Under the pieces are notes generated by a model, which saw only the letters and a program-made list of their open reading frames with translations, ran no database searches and was not told where the DNA came from. Of a DNA stretch of 64,000 nucleotides, positions 60,140 to 64,000 are shown piece after piece; the stretch's first letter is position 1, and the number at the start of each line of letters is the position of its first letter. A program made the translations under genes and the position numbers. The stretch is from Valencia hispanica. Lineage: Eukaryota > Chordata > Actinopteri > Cyprinodontiformes > Valenciidae. The stretch lies in contig OY747705.1 in the NCBI GenBank assembly GCA_963556495.2, forward strand, positions 27,525,501-27,589,500, in the 5' to 3' direction.

Positions 60140-62470
60140 CTCTTTTTATTCCCGCTCTTCCCGCTCCTGTTGATTATTATTCCTGTTTTGTCCCAGTAAC
60201 GTGATTATAAATAACTCACGTGACTGACATGAGTCAGCCTCTACTCTAATCTGTACAACAGGAGAAAACTCTTGTCACTTTCTAGGGCATCTAATATTTA
60301 AAATACTTAAAACAGCAGGAGTGATACAATAGAACATTTTGCTGCTTTTGGATGGCATACCCGGAGTCATCTGGTATACTGGTACCTGGCCTTACCTACA
60401 TGGCACCATCTATGAAGCTTTAAACTCTTCACAGAAAAGTCAGCGACCAGGCTCCAGCCTACAGCCCAGCCACTTTGACCAAGTGCCAATCTAAGCCACT
60501 TTCTAATGGATATTGTTGTGTTTGTGTCTGGACCTTTCATGCCTAGTCAAAGCAACAGCATGAGTAATGAATACAAATCATGGTAGCTGCTTTCTTATGT
60601 GGCTGTCCATGGTGCTCGCTCTCCCGCCATTTTGTCTGCTGTTTTCACACCCATGATGAGGGGTTTGTTGAAAATCTGTTTGGCCGTGTATTACAGAGCT
60701 GATTGTTATTCTGCATGCATACATGTTTGAACAGCCGCTGTTATTATTACTGTTCTTGTTCTTTGTTGGAGTCTTCCTGTGCCCCATGTGGAAAATTACA
60801 TTTTAATTTATGTGTTTTTCTTTTTGAGCCTCAAAATAGTTTGCTGACAGATTTTTTAAAAATTGGTGCAGAATTTGTCTTTTTTTTTAATCTCTTTGTT
60901 TCAAAAGTGGATTGTATCCATTTAAGACTTGTTAGAACAACCAAAAATGCTCACAATTGCATTAGTGCATCCATAATTCCTGTAAAACCTGATACAGTAT
61001 GCCCAGTTGGAGAAAAAAAAGTGCACAGGTCAACCAAAACAGACCAGGGTCAACAGTTGAAGAGCGAATGAATATATATTCTCAGATTCCCTGAACTTAG
61101 CATGTCATTGACACATGAGAAAAAATGTACACACATCTCTGTTTTGATAAATACAAATAGATTCTGGGAGATTTTCAGGAGGCCAACTAGTCACTGAGAT
61201 AAATAAAAAAACTGAACTGGAAGGGGGACATATGGACAGCAGACAGGTAGACAGACAGAGAAGGGGGTTGTGGGACAGTAGCTTGGCAGCCAGGGTCTTC
61301 CACCCACCTGCATTATTGATAGGTTCTTTGACAAGCTGCTTCTCAAACTCACCTCAAGCACTAATTGGTGGGTTTTTGTGGGGGTTGGTTCCATTTGTAG
61401 TTCCTAATCACGGCGCAACCTAAGTAAATATAGTGAAAATAAATCAAGAGTTCTAATGCCACTGAATGCTGTCTTATGTAGCTCAAAAGCAAGTAAATTT
61501 AATCTTCGAGACCAGTTTCAAGCTATGGAAGTCACACACTAGTCTTTTGATGAAGTCTCGAAGGGGAAGAGATTCAGCAGGATCCAGGTCAATACAAATC
61601 TATGATTGCTATTCCAAGGTCAGGGACTCATTGAACTGAGGTAACGAGCAATGAAAAAGGTATTGAGTAAGAGTGTAAGGAAGAAAGATGGAGAGCACTC
61701 TGGGCTTTGTGAATGCCTTGGTGATTATAAAAAAAGAAATAAAATTAAAGGATTTGTTTAAAAATATAAGAGATTGATGGCATTTGTCAAGGATCTGTGT
61801 AGATCAGGAAAATGAAACTGAAACTGAAGGAGAGGAAGCAAAATCCTTTGCACAGCAGACAGACAGACTGAGTGGGAGGTCTCTGGGCACATCTCCAATG
61901 CATGTTGCCCTGCATTAGCACTATAGCCATCCCGAAAAAAAAGACGGTGAGAGAAAAAGAACCTCGGCAGATGAAAGTCTTCTATCTGTCCATCCATTAT
62001 TCATCGATGAATTAGATCTTGCATGAATGAAGTTGAGGAGAAGAGGAGAGAGGGGGAGAAAGAGTGACTGAGGAGAAAAGAGTTGTGTTTATTTAGAAAA
62101 GCTCTTAATGTTAAATATCAAATGATTTAAAAAATAACTTTTGTTAGATATTGGGAATTGTACAGGTTGCTGAGATGAGGACACATGAAAACATGATCAT
62201 GTTGTGTTCTGGAAAGGCAATGGGTGAGGGACAAAGGTGAAGGAAAGGTTAATGGCGCTCAAAGGAGTAGAGGTCATCATAAACCTTTACACCACCTAAA
62301 CCTAATTATAAGGGTTTTTAAGGCTCATGATGTGTCCTGTACTTTTCTGACTTTATAAAAGTGCTGCAGGGAATTGACAAATGCAAATTCCTATGTTTTT
62401 TGCAGCTATTTTGCTGGACTAATAGATTGCAGTTGTCCCCTCTTCAGCCACAAACAAAGCAGGTGCAGAA
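60140..62470 (+). other. xpr1: xpr1 intron 2, middle part
   Basis: Gene-free, AT-rich. No exon of xpr1 or other gene recognised, and the open frames are not protein-like. Confidence 0.45.
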
Positions 62471-62484
62471 GTGCTCAAAGAGAT

Positions 62485-62720
62485 GGAGAAAATCTGTCCA
62501 TCCATTTCTATACCTCCAGGGGCCCTGGCACCTATCCCCAGCTGTCATTGGGGCCTGAACAGGTTATTAGTCCATCATAGAGCAACACAGAGACACACAG
62601 GACAGATGTAAATACATAAAAAGAAAACTTTTAATGAACCAAGAGAATAGAAAGAAAGATCCCAGGTCACTATTTAAACCCAGGACCTTCTTGCTGCAAG
62701 CCAACAGTGCTAACAAGTCC
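62485..62720. repeat. Common fish SINE/LINE-derived repeat
   Basis: CTGTCCATCCATTTCTATAC then GGCACCTATCCCCAGCTGTC, AGTCCATCATAGAGCAACAC and CCAGGACCTTCTTGCTGCAA, a very widespread fish repeat associated with Rex3/RTE-type tails. Internally deleted. Confidence 0.6.
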
Positions 62721-62724
62721 AGGT

Positions 62725-63190
62725 CCTGACCTGATAAGACACTACTCAAAACTTGTAGAACTGAAGAATCTGGCTTAAAATAGGTGTTTACAGATCAGTG
62801 AGTTATTGAGATATTTTAATGCAGTGCTGCCGATTGTAAAAGACAGTAGAACAGCTCTGGTCTTTGAGAATGTGGCATATTTGGCTATTACAATTGTAAT
62901 GTACCAAAATGTACCTAAGTATGGCCAAACCACTTTTCTCTAAACCCATCTATAATATCTAATTTATTTGTGGGCAAACTGTGTCATAGACTATACAGTA
63001 TACTCATTAGGAGGGCTGTGTTAGATGCATATCTTCTTTTTGTGTGTCTACACGGGTTTGCACACATTTAGCATCTGTGAATTTGCTTGACTATCTCACA
63101 ACTGATGTAAACCAAAATTAACTATTAATCTAGCATAGATCCGAAAGGTTGTACATAAATACATAAAGACAGCAACTTTCTTTAAAGTAT
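62725..63190 (+). other. xpr1: xpr1 intron 2, spacer
   Basis: AT-rich intron with nothing recognised. Confidence 0.4.
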
Positions 63191-63194
63191 TTTA

Positions 63195-63608
63195 TCACGG
63201 TACCAACCACCAAGACCACTCAGGTCCTCCAACTCTAGCCTACTAAACATCCCTAGACTCAGAACTAAACATGGAGAAGCAGCTTTCAGTTTCTATGCTC
63301 CCCTTATCTGGAACAGACTTCCTGACGAGTGTAGAGCTGCTGAAACTCTGAACTGCTTTAAATCGAGACTAAAAACCCATCTGTTTAGAATTGCCTTCGA
63401 GTAAATGCTTGATGTCATATGTATGAAATGTGTTCATGCTCTCTTGCTTTCTTTGATCTTTCTCTTGCTTTATTGTGTATCATGTGAAATGTGTGTTTCT
63501 TTTATGTGTTTAAAAAAAATCACCAAATTATGTAAAGCACCTTGAATTACCCTGCTGTTGAAAGTGTGCTATACAAATAAAATTGCCTTGCCTTGCCTTG
63601 CCTTGCCT
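63195..63608 (+). mobile_element. Young L2-group LINE 3' fragment
   Basis: Begins TCACGGTACCAACCACCAAG and covers the RT C-terminal end (LRTKHGEAA, then KTHLFRIAF) and the full 3' UTR with CTTGAATTACCCTGCTGTTG and (CCTTG)n. It matches 6290-6698 with only a few differences. The frame from 63220 to the stop near 63398 is open. Severely 5'-truncated, as usual for LINE insertions. Confidence 0.88.
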
Positions 63609-63614
63609 ATTGGA

Positions 63615-64000
63615 TCTGGGTGCCATGTTGCACAGCTGGGATCAGGTACTAGAAGCAAAAGCGATCTCAGCAATCTCATGCATGAAAGGCATGTGAATAT
63701 AATTAGATCTGCCTTTGTTGATTATTATTCCTGCTTTAGCACTTGGAGAGCCTGCAAACTGTAAGGTAACCTCAGTTATTAGATAAGTTGTTTTATTAAT
63801 CAAATTTTAAGAATCCTAATTGACAGTTTTGGCTGCCAGCCAACAGGTCAGTAGCCTCTGTTAGATGGAGTCCTGTGATTTTATTGTAGCAATTAAAAGA
63901 ATGTGGTGAAAATAAATGTTCAGCTTTGGGTGTCATGTACACTCACATCATATCTGTGTTTTAGCAGAATGGATGAATGGGTTATAAAAAATAACACAAA
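63615..64000 (+). other. xpr1: xpr1 intron 2, end of window
   Basis: No exon or repeat recognised in the last 390 bases. Confidence 0.4.

Noticed and set aside
1..64000. CRISPR arrays, operons or bacterial features
   Set aside because: Spliced vertebrate genes and fish transposons throughout; no regularly spaced repeats of CRISPR type.

Overview
This is vertebrate nuclear DNA, almost certainly from a teleost fish. Its genes are split into short exons with GT/AG junctions. It carries a teleost-type transposon load: Tc1/mariner elements with TA target duplications, small hAT elements with 8-bp duplications, L2-group and Rex3/RTE LINEs, and a tRNA-derived SINE. There are no operons, CRISPR arrays or complete rRNA or tRNA genes.

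Two protein genes can be read, arranged head to head. On the minus strand, the first six coding exons of acbd6 (acyl-CoA-binding domain protein 6) run from the start codon at 46972 down to 21763. They encode 238 residues: an acidic N-terminus, a complete acyl-CoA-binding domain and the first ankyrin repeat. The terminal ankyrin and C-terminal exons were not found and probably lie left of base 1. On the plus strand, xpr1 (phosphate exporter, SPX/EXS family) begins with a GC-rich 5' leader and a start codon at 49955. Only coding exons 1 and 2 (49955-50023 and 55016-55067) are present, and the rest lies right of base 64000. Human chromosome 1q25 has the same neighbourhood (LHX4, ACBD6, XPR1, with the last two divergent).

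Layout: 1-21762 is the far part of acbd6 intron 6 and/or sequence downstream of the gene. It holds several LINE copies, a strongly C-rich block, a candidate exon and several non-repetitive stretches that look like conserved regulatory DNA. 21763-46972 is acbd6 exons 6 to 1, with introns packed with transposons, many nested in each other. 46973-49500 is the intergenic gap with a long (AT)n tract. 49500-55067 is the xpr1 5' end. 55068-64000 is xpr1 intron 2, with repeat debris and a young L2 3' fragment nearly identical to one 57 kb to the left.

The two genes share no obvious pathway: acbd6 handles cytosolic long-chain acyl-CoA and supports protein N-myristoylation, while xpr1 exports phosphate. 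I found no clearly undescribed biological system. The most unusual features are a 1-kb fold-back element flanked by TTAA, a three-level transposon nest, a solo LTR inside a Tc1 transposase, the strand-asymmetric C-rich block, a 25-base poly-G run, and a GC-rich candidate first exon antisense to acbd6.
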